From contig JAHBYZ010000005.1 of assembly GCA_019635695.1 (NCBI GenBank), positions 1-64,000 on the forward strand: DNA of 64,000 nt, written 5' to 3'. The DNA is from Rhizobiaceae bacterium (GTDB lineage Bacteria; Pseudomonadota; Alphaproteobacteria; Rhizobiales; Rhizobiaceae). Below, piece after piece: positions 26,830-35,836 of this stretch. How positions within the stretch are numbered: the stretch's first letter is position 1; every line of letters starts with the position of its first letter. The notes under the pieces are model-generated. The model searched no databases. It was given only the letters and a program-made list of their open reading frames with translations, and was not told the origin of the DNA. The translations under genes and the position numbers were made by a program.

Positions 26830-27447
26830 CTACAGGTCGTCCTCGTCCCCATCCTGCTGGCTAACGGCGGCGGACGCCGGCGTCACCGGCTCGAAGCGCC
26901 GCACCGGCCGCTCTGACGGGTCGCGCCCGACCTCGGCCTTCAGGCTCATCAGGTCGATGAAATGGTCCGCCTGCCGGCGCAGATCGTCCGAGATCATCGG
27001 CGGCTGCGAGGTCATGGTCGAGATGATCGACACCTTCTTGCCGCGCCGCTGCAGCGCATCGACAAGGCTGCGGAAATCGCCGTCGCCGGAGAACAGGACG
27101 AAGTGGTCGACGGCGTCGGCGTAGGCGAGCTCCATAGCGTCGATGGCCAGCTCGATGTCCATGTTGCCCTTGATCTTGCGCCGGCCGGTCGAGTCGGTGA
27201 ACTCCTTCGCCGGCTTGGTCACCACCTTGTAGCCATTGTAGTCCAGCCAGTCGATCAGCGGCCGGATCGAGGAGTATTCCTGATCCTCGACCAGCGCGGT
27301 GTAATAATAGGCGCGCACGAGGTAGCCGCGCTTGTGGAAGCTATCCAGCAGCTTGCGGTAGTCGATGTCGAAACCGAGCGCCCGCGAGGTTGCGTAGAGG
27401 TTGGCGCCGTCGATGAAGAGCGCGATCTTCTCGCGGGGGTCGAACAT
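26830..27447 (-). CDS. NYN domain protein (LabA/DUF88 type ribonuclease-like)
   Basis: The 205-residue protein has a PIN-like NYN fold with acidic residues for metal binding: ALFIDGANLY, the lysine-aspartate segment KGNMDIELAIDAM and LFSGDGDFRSLVDALQRRGK. Such proteins are presumed RNases. The start at 27447 is set by AAGGA upstream; the longer frame to 27609 is not supported. It is divergent from rpoZ, a conserved arrangement in this group, and leads the uracil-DNA glycosylase gene. The last 30 residues are acidic and likely disordered. Confidence 0.88.
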   Translation of the reverse strand: MFDPREKIALFIDGANLYATSRALGFDIDYRKLLDSFHKRGYLVRAYYYTALVEDQEYSSIRPLIDWLDYNGYKVVTKPAKEFTDSTGRRKIKGNMDIELAIDAMELAYADAVDHFVLFSGDGDFRSLVDALQRRGKKVSIISTMTSQPPMISDDLRRQADHFIDLMSLKAEVGRDPSERPVRRFEPVTPASAAVSQQDGDEDDL

Positions 27448-27596
27448 GGCAACGTCCTTCCTGAAATTGTCTGTCGCGATATCGAATGCTGCCTTCGCCG
27501 CAATTGCGAAGGGTATGTTCCGACTTAGCGCCGCCCCGCAGCCATTCCAAGGGCAGGCCGCGCCCTTCGAGACATTGTGAACGCTCGCCGCGCGGC

Positions 27597-27625
27597 TTGA
27601 ATTTGACACGACTTTTGGCTATGTG
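27597..27625 (+). promoter_or_regulatory. Putative sigma-70 promoter of rpoZ
   Basis: TTGAAT (27597-27602) and TATGTG (27620-27625) have a 17-base spacer and match the rhizobial CTTGA-N17-CTATG type. The start codon of rpoZ lies 44 bases further on. Confidence 0.55.
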
Positions 27626-27668
27626 CGGCGCAATTCCCGAACATTGCCTGTTGACGAAAGGGGCACGA

Positions 27669-28058
27669 ATGGCCCGCGTAACCGTTGAAGACTGCATCGA
27701 CAAGGTCGAGAACCGCTTCGAGCTCGTGCTGCTCGCCGGCCACCGCGCCCGCCAGATCTCGCAGGGCGCCATGATCACGGTCGACCGCGACAACGACAAG
27801 AACCCGGTGGTCGCGCTGCGCGAGATCGCCGACGAGATGCTGGCGCCGGGCGACCTGCGCGAGGACCTGATCCACTCGCTGCAGAAGCATGTCGAGGTCG
27901 ACGAGCCGGAGGCCGATGCCGCCACGCTGATTGCCGAGGGCACCGAAGCGGCCGCCGACGAGCCGGAGGAGAACATCGCCTTCGACCGCATGTCGGAAGA
28001 GGAACTGCTCGCCGGCATCGAGGGCCTGGTCCCGCCGGAGAAGAACGACGACTTCTGA
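27669..28058 (+). CDS. rpoZ: RNA polymerase omega subunit
   Basis: Omega helps assemble the beta-prime subunit and, in proteobacteria, forms one ppGpp binding site. The 129-residue protein begins [20 protein letters not shown] and contains the conserved RARQIS and [10 protein letters not shown] segments, with an acidic alphaproteobacterial tail. GAAAGGGG precedes the ATG. It sits directly upstream of the ppGpp synthetase gene rsh, a classic pairing that ties alarmone synthesis to its target. Confidence 0.96.
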   Translation: MARVTVEDCIDKVENRFELVLLAGHRARQISQGAMITVDRDNDKNPVVALREIADEMLAPGDLREDLIHSLQKHVEVDEPEADAATLIAEGTEAAADEPEENIAFDRMSEEELLAGIEGLVPPEKNDDF

Positions 28059-28173
28059 CGATCGGCCGCGGGGTTTCGCACTTCCGCACCGCAAAGAAGC
28101 TGCTTATCTAGACGGGCGCTGCGTCGTATGACGCGGCGCCCGTTTCGTTTCCATCCCCGCCGGGACATTTGCC

Positions 28174-30408
28174 ATGATGCGTCAGTACGAGCTTGTCGAG
28201 CGCGTCCAGCGCTACAAGCCTGACGTCAACGAGGCGCTGCTCAACAAGGCCTATGTCTACGCCATGCAGAAGCATGGCCACCAGAAGCGGGCCTCCGGCG
28301 ACCCGTACTTCTCGCATCCGCTCGAGGTTGCGGCGATCCTGACGGACCTGAACGTCGACGAGTCGACCATCGCGGTTGCGCTGCTGCACGACACCATCGA
28401 GGACACGACGGCCACAAGGCAGGAGATCGACGAGCTGTTCGGTCCGGACATGGGCCGGCTGGTCGAGGGCCTGACCAAGCTCAAGAAGCTCGACCTCGTG
28501 TCGAAGAAGGCAGAGCAGGCCGAAAACCTGCGCAAGCTGCTGCTGGCCATCGCCGAGGACGTGCGCGTTCTGCTCGTCAAGCTCGCCGACCGCCTGCACA
28601 ACATGCGCACGCTCGACGCCATGCCCGACGCCAAGCGCCTGCGCATCGCCGAGGAGACGATGGACATCTATGCGCCGCTTGCCGGCCGCATGGGCATGCA
28701 GGACATGCGCGAGGAGCTGGAGGAGCTGTCCTTCCGCACCATCAATCCCGAGGCCTACCGCACCGTCACGGAGCGGCTGGCCGAAATGGCGGCGCGCAGC
28801 CAGGGGGTGTTGGCCGAGATCGAGAAGTCGCTGGCCGCGCTGTTTGCGAAATACGGCATCGCCGCGACGGTCACCAGCCGCCAGAAGAAGCCGTGGTCGG
28901 TGTTCCGCAAGATGGAGACCAAGGCGCTGTCCTTCGAGCAGCTGTCCGACATCTTCGGTTTCCGCGTCGTGGTCGAGAACGTCGAAGACTGCTACCGCGC
29001 GCTCGGCGCGATCCATACGACATGGTCGATGGTGCCGGGCCGCTTCAAGGACTACATCTCGACGCCCAAGCAGAACGACTACCGCTCCATCCACACGACG
29101 ATCGTGGGCCCGTCGCGGCAGCGCATCGAACTGCAGGTGCGAACCCGGGAGATGGACCGCATCGCCGAACTCGGTGTGGCAGCGCATTCAGTCTACAAGG
29201 ATTTCGGCAGCGTCACCGACGTCGCCGGCCACGCCATCTCCAAGGACACAAACGCCTATGCGTGGCTGCGCCAGACCATCGCCTCGCTGGCCGAGGGCGA
29301 CAATCCGGAAGAATTCCTCGAAAACACAAAGCTGGAGCTGTTCCAGGACCAGGTGTTCTGTTTCACGCCCAAGGGCCGGCTGATCGCGCTGCCGCGCGGC
29401 GCCACTCCAATCGATTTCGCCTACGCGGTCCACACCGAGGTCGGCGACACCTGCGTGGGCGCCAAGATAAACGGCCGCATCATGCCGTTGATGACCGAGC
29501 TGAAGAATGGCGACGAGGTCGACATCATCCGCTCCAAGGCGCAGGTGCCGCCCGCCGCATGGGAAAGCGTGGTCGTCACCGGCAAGGCCCGCTCGGCAAT
29601 CCGCCGCGCCACCAAGAACGCCATTCGCAAGCAGTATGCCGGGTTGGGAACGCGCATCCTCGAGCGTGCCTTCGAGCGCGCGGGCAAGGTGTTCTCGAAG
29701 GATGCGCTGAAACCGGTGCTCCACCGTCTCGCGCGCAAGGATGTCGAGGACGTGCTGGCGGCGGTCGGGCGTGGCGAGATCGCATCCACCGATGTCGTGC
29801 GCGCCGTGTTCCCGGACCACAAGGATGAGCGCGCGCAGGGTACCCAGAAGCCACGCGAGGAAGGCTGGGTGAACCTTCGCAACGCCGCGGGCATGCTGTT
29901 CCAGATTCCCCGCGGTCGCGGCAGGGGCAAGCGCGCACGGGCCGAGGGCGACGAGGAGAGGGCGCTGCCGATTCGCGGCATTGCCAGCGACCTGCCCGTG
30001 CGCTTCGCGCCCGAGGGCGCCGTGCCGGGCGACCGCATCGTCGGCATACTGCACCCGGGCTCCGGCATCACGATCTACCCGATCCAGTCGCCGTCGCTGA
30101 CGGCCTTCGACGACCAGCCGGACCGCTGGATCGATGTGCGGTGGGACATCGACGAGGACATGAAGGAGCGCTTCCCCGCGCGCATCTCGGTGACGGCGCT
30201 CAACGAGCCCGGCTCGCTCGCCAACATCGCCCAGGCGATCGCCACCAACGACGTGAACATCCACTCGCTGTCGATGCTGCGCACCGCGCCCGACTTCACC
30301 GAGATGCTGATCGACATCGAGGTGTGGGACCTCAAGCAGCTCAACCGGCTGATCTCGCAGCTGAAGGACAATCCCAGCGTGTCGGAAGTGCGCCGGGTCA
30401 ACGGATAG
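28174..30408 (+). CDS. rsh: Bifunctional (p)ppGpp synthetase/hydrolase
   Basis: The 744-residue Rel/Spo homolog makes and degrades the alarmone ppGpp. The hydrolase HD site is intact (His48, His72-Asp73 in LLHDTIEDT), the synthetase domain spans about 240-350 (GRFKDYISTPKQNDYRSIHT), then TGS (about 390-450) and a C-terminal ACT domain (SVTALNEPGSLANIAQAI). Because both active sites look complete, this is likely the single long enzyme found in rhizobia. Start at ATG 28174; the next codon is also ATG. It is followed 15 bases later by pyrE. Confidence 0.96.
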   Translation: MMRQYELVERVQRYKPDVNEALLNKAYVYAMQKHGHQKRASGDPYFSHPLEVAAILTDLNVDESTIAVALLHDTIEDTTATRQEIDELFGPDMGRLVEGLTKLKKLDLVSKKAEQAENLRKLLLAIAEDVRVLLVKLADRLHNMRTLDAMPDAKRLRIAEETMDIYAPLAGRMGMQDMREELEELSFRTINPEAYRTVTERLAEMAARSQGVLAEIEKSLAALFAKYGIAATVTSRQKKPWSVFRKMETKALSFEQLSDIFGFRVVVENVEDCYRALGAIHTTWSMVPGRFKDYISTPKQNDYRSIHTTIVGPSRQRIELQVRTREMDRIAELGVAAHSVYKDFGSVTDVAGHAISKDTNAYAWLRQTIASLAEGDNPEEFLENTKLELFQDQVFCFTPKGRLIALPRGATPIDFAYAVHTEVGDTCVGAKINGRIMPLMTELKNGDEVDIIRSKAQVPPAAWESVVVTGKARSAIRRATKNAIRKQYAGLGTRILERAFERAGKVFSKDALKPVLHRLARKDVEDVLAAVGRGEIASTDVVRAVFPDHKDERAQGTQKPREEGWVNLRNAAGMLFQIPRGRGRGKRARAEGDEERALPIRGIASDLPVRFAPEGAVPGDRIVGILHPGSGITIYPIQSPSLTAFDDQPDRWIDVRWDIDEDMKERFPARISVTALNEPGSLANIAQAIATNDVNIHSLSMLRTAPDFTEMLIDIEVWDLKQLNRLISQLKDNPSVSEVRRVNG

Positions 30409-30423
30409 CGGACAGGAGTGGCA

Positions 30424-31002
30424 ATGACGCGCGACGAGGTTCTGGACGTTTTCCGCGAGAGCGGCGCGATGCTGACGGGCCATTTCATCCTGACGTCCGG
30501 GCTGCGCAGCCCGGTTTTCCTGCAGAAGGCGCGCGTCTTCATGCATGCCGACCGCACCGAAAAGCTGTGCCGGGCTCTGGCTGCGAGGATCGGGGAAAAG
30601 GTGCCGGGCGGCATCGACTACGTCGTCGGGCCGGCGGTCGGAGGGCTCATTCCGGCCTACGAGACCTCGCGCCACCTGAAGGTGCCGGCGATCTGGGTCG
30701 AGCGCGAGAACGGCGTGTTCCGCCTGCGCCGCTTCGAGATCGAGCCGGCCGCGCGCGTCGTCATCGTCGAGGATATCGTGACGACAGGCCTGTCGATCCG
30801 TGAAACGGTGGAATGCATGCGCGCGCTCGGCGCCGAGGTGCTTGCCGCCGCCTGCATCATCGACCGCTCGGCCGGCAAGGCCGACGTCGGCGTGCCGCTG
30901 GTGGCGCTGGCACAATACGAGGTGCCCGCCTATCCGGCCGACAAGCTCCCGCCGGAACTGGCGGCGATCCCGGCGGTGAAGCCGGGGAGCAGGAATATCT
31001 GA
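30424..31002 (+). CDS. pyrE: Orotate phosphoribosyltransferase
   Basis: The enzyme attaches PRPP to orotate in pyrimidine synthesis. The 192-residue protein has the PRPP loop [13 protein letters not shown] and the substrate segment [15 protein letters not shown] start at ATG 30424 because AGGAG is 5 bases upstream; an in-frame GTG at 30418 overlaps that site. Its position after rsh is conserved in the family. Confidence 0.95.
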   Translation: MTRDEVLDVFRESGAMLTGHFILTSGLRSPVFLQKARVFMHADRTEKLCRALAARIGEKVPGGIDYVVGPAVGGLIPAYETSRHLKVPAIWVERENGVFRLRRFEIEPAARVVIVEDIVTTGLSIRETVECMRALGAEVLAAACIIDRSAGKADVGVPLVALAQYEVPAYPADKLPPELAAIPAVKPGSRNI

Positions 31003-31049
31003 TTGCGCTACTGGATTGACCCTCTGTCGTCACTTGGATACAGTTATTG

Positions 31050-31347
31050 ATGGTCGAGGTCCGCTGGTCGCCCGAGTTCCGAAGTTGGTACGACGGGCTG
31101 AAGGACCGGCCGGCGCAGGTGAAGATCCTCTCACGGATACACCGTGCGGAGGAGGGCAATCCCGGTGACGTAAAGCCGGTGGGCGACGGCATCAGCGAGA
31201 TGCGCATCCACCACGGTCCCCGGCTATCGCATCTACTTCATCTCCGAAGGGCAGGTGATGATCGTTCTGCTCTGCGGAGGGGACAAGGCTTCGCAGGCGA
31301 GAGACATCAAGCGAGCAAGGGAACTGGCTTCGATCTGGAGAAGTTGA
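31050..31347 (+). pseudogene. RelE/HigB-type toxin, frameshifted in a run of four C
   Basis: The frame begins MVEVRWSPEFRSWYDGLKDR and runs normally to EMRIHHGP. At 31218-31221 the sequence has CCCC where CCC would keep the family frame; removing one C restores [20 protein letters not shown], then [16 protein letters not shown] and a TGA at 31345-31347. As written, the frame reads through into nonsense to 31385. The product is a phage-derived Gp49/HigB-like mRNA interferase of the addiction-module killer group. It starts the pair with the antitoxin gene 4 bases downstream. Confidence 0.8.
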
Positions 31348-31351
31348 CGCA

Positions 31352-31654
31352 ATGGACAAGCTCAAGACGACACGCTTCGACGTGACCGAGTTCCTGAAAG
31401 ACGAGGAGATGATCACTCTCTTTCTGGAAGAAGCGTTTGCGACTGGTGATCCGGCCTATATTGCAAAGGCGCTCGGAGCGGTGGCGCGTGCCCGCAACAT
31501 GACCAAGCTCGCCGCCGAGGCCGGTATGAGCCGCACGTCGCTTTACAAGGTGCTGAGCGGGGAAGGCCGTCCGGAATTCGGGTCGATCGTGAAGATCGCC
31601 AGCGCTCTCGGCTATCGGGTCACCGTGACGCCGCAAGTCGACGAAGCGGCCTGA
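31352..31654 (+). CDS. HigA-type antitoxin, helix-turn-helix protein
   Basis: The 100-residue DNA-binding antidote belongs to the COG3636 addiction-module group. It begins KTTRFDVTEFLKDEEMITL, then EEAFATGDPAYIAKALGAVA, and has a Cro-type helix-turn-helix (TKLAAEAGMSRTSLYKVLSG, then RPEFGSIVKIASALG). It is intact. GGAGAAG lies upstream within the end of the toxin gene. It would neutralise the toxin and repress the pair. The pair sits between pyrE and acpS, which are otherwise neighbours in this conserved block, so it is probably an insertion. Confidence 0.85.
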   Translation: MDKLKTTRFDVTEFLKDEEMITLFLEEAFATGDPAYIAKALGAVARARNMTKLAAEAGMSRTSLYKVLSGEGRPEFGSIVKIASALGYRVTVTPQVDEAA

Positions 31655-31676
31655 GCGCCCGAGGCCCGAATAGCCC

Positions 31677-32075
31677 ATGATCATCGGCATCGGCTCCGAC
31701 CTGATCGACATCCGCCGTATCGAGAAGACGCTCGATCGCCATGGCGAGCGCTTTATCGAGCGCATCTTCACGCCGGTCGAGCGTGCACGCTCCGAGCGCC
31801 GCAAACAGCGCGCGGCGTCCTACGCCAAGCGGTTCGCAGCCAAGGAGGCCTGTTCCAAGGCCCTCGGCACCGGGCTGTCGCATGGCGTATTCTGGCGGGA
31901 CATGGGCGTGGTGAATCTTCCGGGCGGCAAGCCGACGATGCACCTGACCGGCGGCGCCGCCGAGCGGCTGGCAAGGCTGACGCCGGCCGGGCACCGTGCG
32001 CTGATCCACCTCACCATCACCGACGATTTTCCGCTGGCCCAGGCCTTCGTCATCGTCGAGGCCGTGCCTATCTGA
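31677..32075 (+). CDS. acpS: Holo-[acyl-carrier-protein] synthase
   Basis: The enzyme transfers 4'-phosphopantetheine from CoA to acyl carrier protein. The 132-residue protein shows the magnesium-site aspartate 8 in GIGSDLIDI and the conserved [16 protein letters not shown]. The length and place between pyrE and lepB are as expected for rhizobia. Confidence 0.95.
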   Translation: MIIGIGSDLIDIRRIEKTLDRHGERFIERIFTPVERARSERRKQRAASYAKRFAAKEACSKALGTGLSHGVFWRDMGVVNLPGGKPTMHLTGGAAERLARLTPAGHRALIHLTITDDFPLAQAFVIVEAVPI

Positions 32076-32176
32076 CGCTTCTGCCCGGTCCAATCATGGC
32101 CGCATTCGCATTGCTCCGCTTGGACCAAGCGGCTAAATGAGGCGCCGAACCGGCAAGGACGGCCAAAGAGGATGGA

Positions 32177-32926
32177 ATGAGCGTGGCGGAAAAGACCCAG
32201 AAGAAGTCCGGCGGTCTCGGCGAGACCATCAGCGTCATAGTTCAGGCGCTGCTGCTCGCGCTGGTCATCCGCACCGTCTTCTTTCAGCCCTTCTCGATCC
32301 CGTCCGGCTCGATGCGGCCGACGCTGCTCGAGGGCGACTATCTGTTCGTCACGAAATGGGCCTACGGCTACTCCAAGCACTCGCTGCCCTTCTCGCCGCC
32401 GATCTTCTCCGGCCGCATCTGGGGCGCGGATCCCGAGCGGGGCGACGTAGCGGTGTTCAAGTTCCCGCCGAACCCCTCCATCGATTACATCAAGCGCATT
32501 GTCGGCTTGCCCGGCGACCGCATCCAGATGAAGGGCGGCCAGCTCTTCATCAATGGCGAGGGCGTGCCGCGGGTGAAGACCGGCGAGATCACCAACCCGG
32601 ACATCACCGAGACCGATCGGCCGGTTGAGGTCTGGCGCGAGACGCTGCCCAACGGCGTGTCCTACGACACCTTGGACCTGACGCCCAACGGCGTCGGCGA
32701 CGACACGCGCGAGTTCGTCGTGCCGCAGGGGCACTATTTCGCCATGGGCGACAACCGCGACAACTCCTCCGACAGCCGCTTCTCCGTAGGCTTCGTGCCG
32801 GCGGAAAATCTCGTCGGCCGCGCCAACATCATCTTCTTCTCCATCGCCGGCGGCGCCAGTCCGCTGGAGGTCTGGAAGTGGCCGTCGCAGATGCGTGCGT
32901 CCCGCCTGTTCAACTGGGTTGAATGA
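32177..32926 (+). CDS. lepB: Signal peptidase I
   Basis: This inner-membrane protease removes signal peptides from exported proteins. The 249-residue protein has one N-terminal membrane helix (residues about 17-36), the catalytic serine 45 in IPSGSMRPTL and the general-base lysine 106 in YIKRIVGLPGD, with the family box GDNRDNSSDSR. It is first in a tight row with rnc (8-base gap) and era, a conserved operon. Confidence 0.96.
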   Translation: MSVAEKTQKKSGGLGETISVIVQALLLALVIRTVFFQPFSIPSGSMRPTLLEGDYLFVTKWAYGYSKHSLPFSPPIFSGRIWGADPERGDVAVFKFPPNPSIDYIKRIVGLPGDRIQMKGGQLFINGEGVPRVKTGEITNPDITETDRPVEVWRETLPNGVSYDTLDLTPNGVGDDTREFVVPQGHYFAMGDNRDNSSDSRFSVGFVPAENLVGRANIIFFSIAGGASPLEVWKWPSQMRASRLFNWVE

Positions 32927-32933
32927 GGGCCCG

Positions 32934-33653
32934 ATGGCCCGCCGCAAGCAACGGGAAGAAGACGACCGCACCGCCAGGCTCGCCGCGGCGACGGGACATG
33001 CGTTCCGCGATCCGTGGCTGGCCGATGGCGCGCTGACGCACGCCAGCGCGCGCGGCGCGTCGCGCGCCGACTACCAGCGGCTGGAGTTCCTCGGCGACCG
33101 CGTGCTCGGCCTGTGCATCGCGGAGATGCTCTATGCCGCATTTCCCGATGCCCCGGAGGGCGAGCTCTCGGTGCGGCTGAACGCGCTGGTCAACGCCGAG
33201 GCGCTGGCCGAGATCGCCGACGAGGCCGCCATCTCCGAGCTGATCCGCAGCGGCTCCGACGTGCGCGCGCTGTCGGCCCGCAACCGCGTCAACCTGCGCG
33301 CCGACGCCGTCGAGGCGCTCATCGCCGCGCTCTACCTCGATGGCGGGCTGGACGCCGCGCGCGCCTTCATCCGCCGCTGGTGGCAGCCGCGCGGCAGCGC
33401 TGCCGCGGCGCCCCGTCGCGATCCGAAGACCGAACTGCAGGAATGGGCGCACCAGGTCTCCGCCGCCGCGCCGGCATACGAGACCGTTTCGCGCGACGGG
33501 CCTGACCACGATCCGGTCTTCACGGTCGTCGTCAAGGTGCCGGGCAAGGATGCCGCCGAGGCGACGGGGCGCTCCAAGCGTCAGGCCGAGCAGAACGCCG
33601 CGGCGGCGCTGCTGCTGCGCGAGGGCGTATGGCAGGCGGAGATTGTCGAATGA
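32934..33653 (+). CDS. rnc: Ribonuclease III
   Basis: RNase III cuts double-stranded RNA in rRNA maturation and regulation. The 239-residue protein has the signature RLEFLGDRVL with Glu51 and Asp55, the second acidic pair Asp124 and Glu127 in DAVEALIAALYLDGG, and a C-terminal double-strand RNA-binding domain (DPKTELQEWAHQ, then GRSKRQAEQNAAAALL). ATG 32934 follows AGGG. Its TGA overlaps the ATG of era (ATGA), giving translational coupling. Confidence 0.96.
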   Translation: MARRKQREEDDRTARLAAATGHAFRDPWLADGALTHASARGASRADYQRLEFLGDRVLGLCIAEMLYAAFPDAPEGELSVRLNALVNAEALAEIADEAAISELIRSGSDVRALSARNRVNLRADAVEALIAALYLDGGLDAARAFIRRWWQPRGSAAAAPRRDPKTELQEWAHQVSAAAPAYETVSRDGPDHDPVFTVVVKVPGKDAAEATGRSKRQAEQNAAAALLLREGVWQAEIVE

Positions 33654-34555
33654 ACGAGGCTGTCCCGACCCGCTCGGGCTTTGTCGCCCTGATCGGCGCG
33701 CCGAACGCCGGCAAGTCCACGCTGCTCAACCGTCTCGTCGGCGCCAAGGTGTCGATCGTCACCCACAAGGTGCAGACGACCCGCGCCATCGTGCGCGGCA
33801 TCGCCACCCATGCCAATGCGCAGATCGTCTTCGTCGACACGCCCGGCATCTTCCGGCCCAAGCGCCGGCTCGACCGCGCAATGGTGACGACGGCCTGGGG
33901 CGGCGCTCAGGATGCCGACATCGTCGCGCTGCTGGTCGACGCCGAGCGCGGGCTGAAGGGCGACGCGGCGGCGATCCTGGACAAGATGCCCGAGGTGCGG
34001 CAGCCGAAGGTGCTGATCCTCAACAAGGTCGATGCGGTGAAGCGCGAGAGCCTGCTGCTCCTGACCGCGGAAGCCAACGCCAAGGCCGAGTTCGAGCGCA
34101 CTTTCATGGTTTCGGCGCTGAGCGGCTCCGGTTGCGACGACCTGCTGGATTTCTTCGCGAAACGTCTGCCGGAAGGCCCTTGGTATTATCCCGAGGACCA
34201 GATCTCCGACCTGCCCATGCGCAACCTCGCGGCCGAGATCACGCGCGAAAAGCTCTACCTGCGGCTGCACGAGGAGCTTCCCTATTCCTCCCACATCGAG
34301 ACGGAGAAGTGGGAGGAGAAGAAGGACGGCTCGGTGCGCATCGAGCAGGTCATCTATGTGGAACGCGACAGCCAGAAGAAGATCGTCATCGGCCGCAAGG
34401 GCGAGACGCTGCGCGCCATCGGCGAAGCCTCGCGCAAGGAGATGGCCGAGATCCTTGAGCAGAAAGTGCACCTCTTCCTGTTCGTGAAGGTGCGCGAGAA
34501 CTGGGGCGACGATCCCGAGCGCTATCGCGAGATGGGCCTGGAATTCCCCCAATAG
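33650..34555 (+). CDS. era: GTPase Era, 16S rRNA maturation factor
   Basis: Era binds the 3' end of 16S rRNA and checks small-subunit assembly. The 301-residue protein has G1 GAPNAGKS (16-23), G3 DTPG (63-66), G4 NKVD (125-128), and a C-terminal KH domain (VIGRKGETLRAIGEASRKEM). The start is fixed by the ATGA overlap with rnc. Confidence 0.96.
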   Translation: MNEAVPTRSGFVALIGAPNAGKSTLLNRLVGAKVSIVTHKVQTTRAIVRGIATHANAQIVFVDTPGIFRPKRRLDRAMVTTAWGGAQDADIVALLVDAERGLKGDAAAILDKMPEVRQPKVLILNKVDAVKRESLLLLTAEANAKAEFERTFMVSALSGSGCDDLLDFFAKRLPEGPWYYPEDQISDLPMRNLAAEITREKLYLRLHEELPYSSHIETEKWEEKKDGSVRIEQVIYVERDSQKKIVIGRKGETLRAIGEASRKEMAEILEQKVHLFLFVKVRENWGDDPERYREMGLEFPQ

Positions 34556-34568
34556 GCAGGGGCGAAGC

Positions 34569-34862
34569 ATGCCGGAGGGTCGCCAGTCCAAGGTCTACCC
34601 GCATCTGCGCGACTTCCAGCATCTGGTCATAGGTCGCCGCTATCGCGTGGTGATGTCGTTCACCGACTATGATCGCGGCGAGCATCCGGTGGGCGAGGAG
34701 TGGATCTTCGAGGGCCACAGCTTCCTGCCCTACGATGACGGCCTGTCGCTGTTTGTGGCCTATGACGATGGCCGGACCCAACAGATCCGCATGCGCTGGG
34801 CGCCCGAGGATCAGGGGCCGGTGATCGACGGACTGCGCAACTACATCCGCAAGGCGCAGTAG
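34569..34862 (+). CDS. DUF3601 protein
   Basis: The 97-residue soluble protein contains the DUF3601 pattern RYRVVMSFTDYDRGEHPVGE, then WIFEGHSFLPYDDGLSLFV. No function is known. It lies 13 bases after era on the same strand and may be read from the same transcript. In related genomes this place is often filled directly by recO, which here follows after two more genes. Confidence 0.82.
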   Translation: MPEGRQSKVYPHLRDFQHLVIGRRYRVVMSFTDYDRGEHPVGEEWIFEGHSFLPYDDGLSLFVAYDDGRTQQIRMRWAPEDQGPVIDGLRNYIRKAQ

Positions 34863-34970
34863 TTCGACGCCAAAAAATCTTTGGCTTCTATATTGTCGCC
34901 TTCCGCCTTTTGGTCTTTGCTGCTCGCCGCTCGCCTGCCTCTCCTGAAGCCATGCAAGTGGAGACGTGAC

Positions 34971-35243
34971 ATGCGCATTCTTCTTGCCTGCGTGATCCTG
35001 CTTTGCGGCCTGCCGGCGCCTGTCTTCGCGAAACCGGCCGGAATGACGGCTGCCTGCAATCAGCTCTGGAGCCAATATCAGTCGCTGGGTTCGCCCAAGG
35101 CCTTTGCCACGGGAAAGCCCGACGCCTGCGGGGCCAAGGGACCGGGCGGCGGCACTTCGCTCAATGCCGCCAAGCAGCAGGCGATCGCGGCCTGCAAGAA
35201 ATATGGCGGCACGAACTGCAAGGTCGTGGACTTCCAGAAATAG
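34971..35243 (+). CDS. Small exported protein, DUF4189-like tail
   Basis: The 90-residue protein has a signal peptide (MRILLACVILLCGLPAPVFA) and a short cysteine-containing mature part. The segment AAKQQAIAACKKYGGTNCKV resembles the repeating motif of DUF4189 proteins, which is why I give that name with caution. GGAGACGTGAC before the ATG decides the start; a longer upstream frame is unsupported. It is probably periplasmic. Confidence 0.65.
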   Translation: MRILLACVILLCGLPAPVFAKPAGMTAACNQLWSQYQSLGSPKAFATGKPDACGAKGPGGGTSLNAAKQQAIAACKKYGGTNCKVVDFQK

Positions 35244-35275
35244 ACCCGGCCGGCGCGGCGCGAGATCGGCCAGTC

Positions 35276-35752
35276 CTAGAGCGTCTTCTCGAAGAAATGG
35301 TCGGCGTAGGGGTTGTCGTTATAGCGCGTGATCTCGACGTAGCCGGTCTTCGCGTATAGCGCCCGCGCCTCGATCAGCGTGCGGTTGGTGTCCAGCCGCA
35401 CGGTGATGAAACCGAGGTCGCGCGCCGCGTCCTCGATGGCGCCGAGCAGATGCCGCGACAGCCCGATGCCCCGCACATCAGGTGCGATCCACATGCGCTT
35501 GATCTCGCCGATACCGGGCTCGAGCAGCTTCACCCCGCCACAGCCGACCGCTCGCCCGTCAAGCCAGGCGATCAGGAATGCTCCGGCCGGTGGCGCCATT
35601 GCCGTATCCGGCGACGCGGCGCCCGCCTCCGGATCGAAGCCGCCTTCGAAGCGCGTCGCCAGTTCGGTGAAATACGCGTTGAGGCACGCCGCGGCCTCCG
35701 GACTGTCCGGCGCGGCGGGTTCGATCGAAATGATGCTGGCGTTGCGTGTCAT
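35276..35752 (-). CDS. GNAT family N-acetyltransferase
   Basis: The 158-residue protein has the GNAT acetyl-CoA motif MWIAPDVRGIGLSRHLLGAI and the C-terminal ALYAKTGYVEITRYNDNPYA, typical of small-molecule acetyltransferases of the YhfO/PanZ-like sort. The substrate is unknown. The ATG at 35752 lacks a good ribosome site, so the exact start is uncertain. It is divergent from recO. Confidence 0.8.
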   Translation of the reverse strand: MTRNASIISIEPAAPDSPEAAACLNAYFTELATRFEGGFDPEAGAASPDTAMAPPAGAFLIAWLDGRAVGCGGVKLLEPGIGEIKRMWIAPDVRGIGLSRHLLGAIEDAARDLGFITVRLDTNRTLIEARALYAKTGYVEITRYNDNPYADHFFEKTL

Positions 35753-35836
35753 GTATATTTGATGACGTGGAGCGGGGCGTCCTGCAAGTCCCCGGCCGAT
35801 CTTGTATCGGAAGCGTTTTCCGTTCAATCTTGAACA

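Noticed and set aside
26092..26916. 274-residue plus-strand frame opposite the uracil-DNA glycosylase
   Set aside because: Shadow frame; the minus-strand gene has the iron-sulfur cysteines and glycosylase motifs.
27603..27625. TTGACA directly upstream of rpoZ as a -35 box
   Set aside because: It is only 11 bases from TATGTG; the overlapping TTGAAT at 27597 gives the correct 17-base spacing instead.
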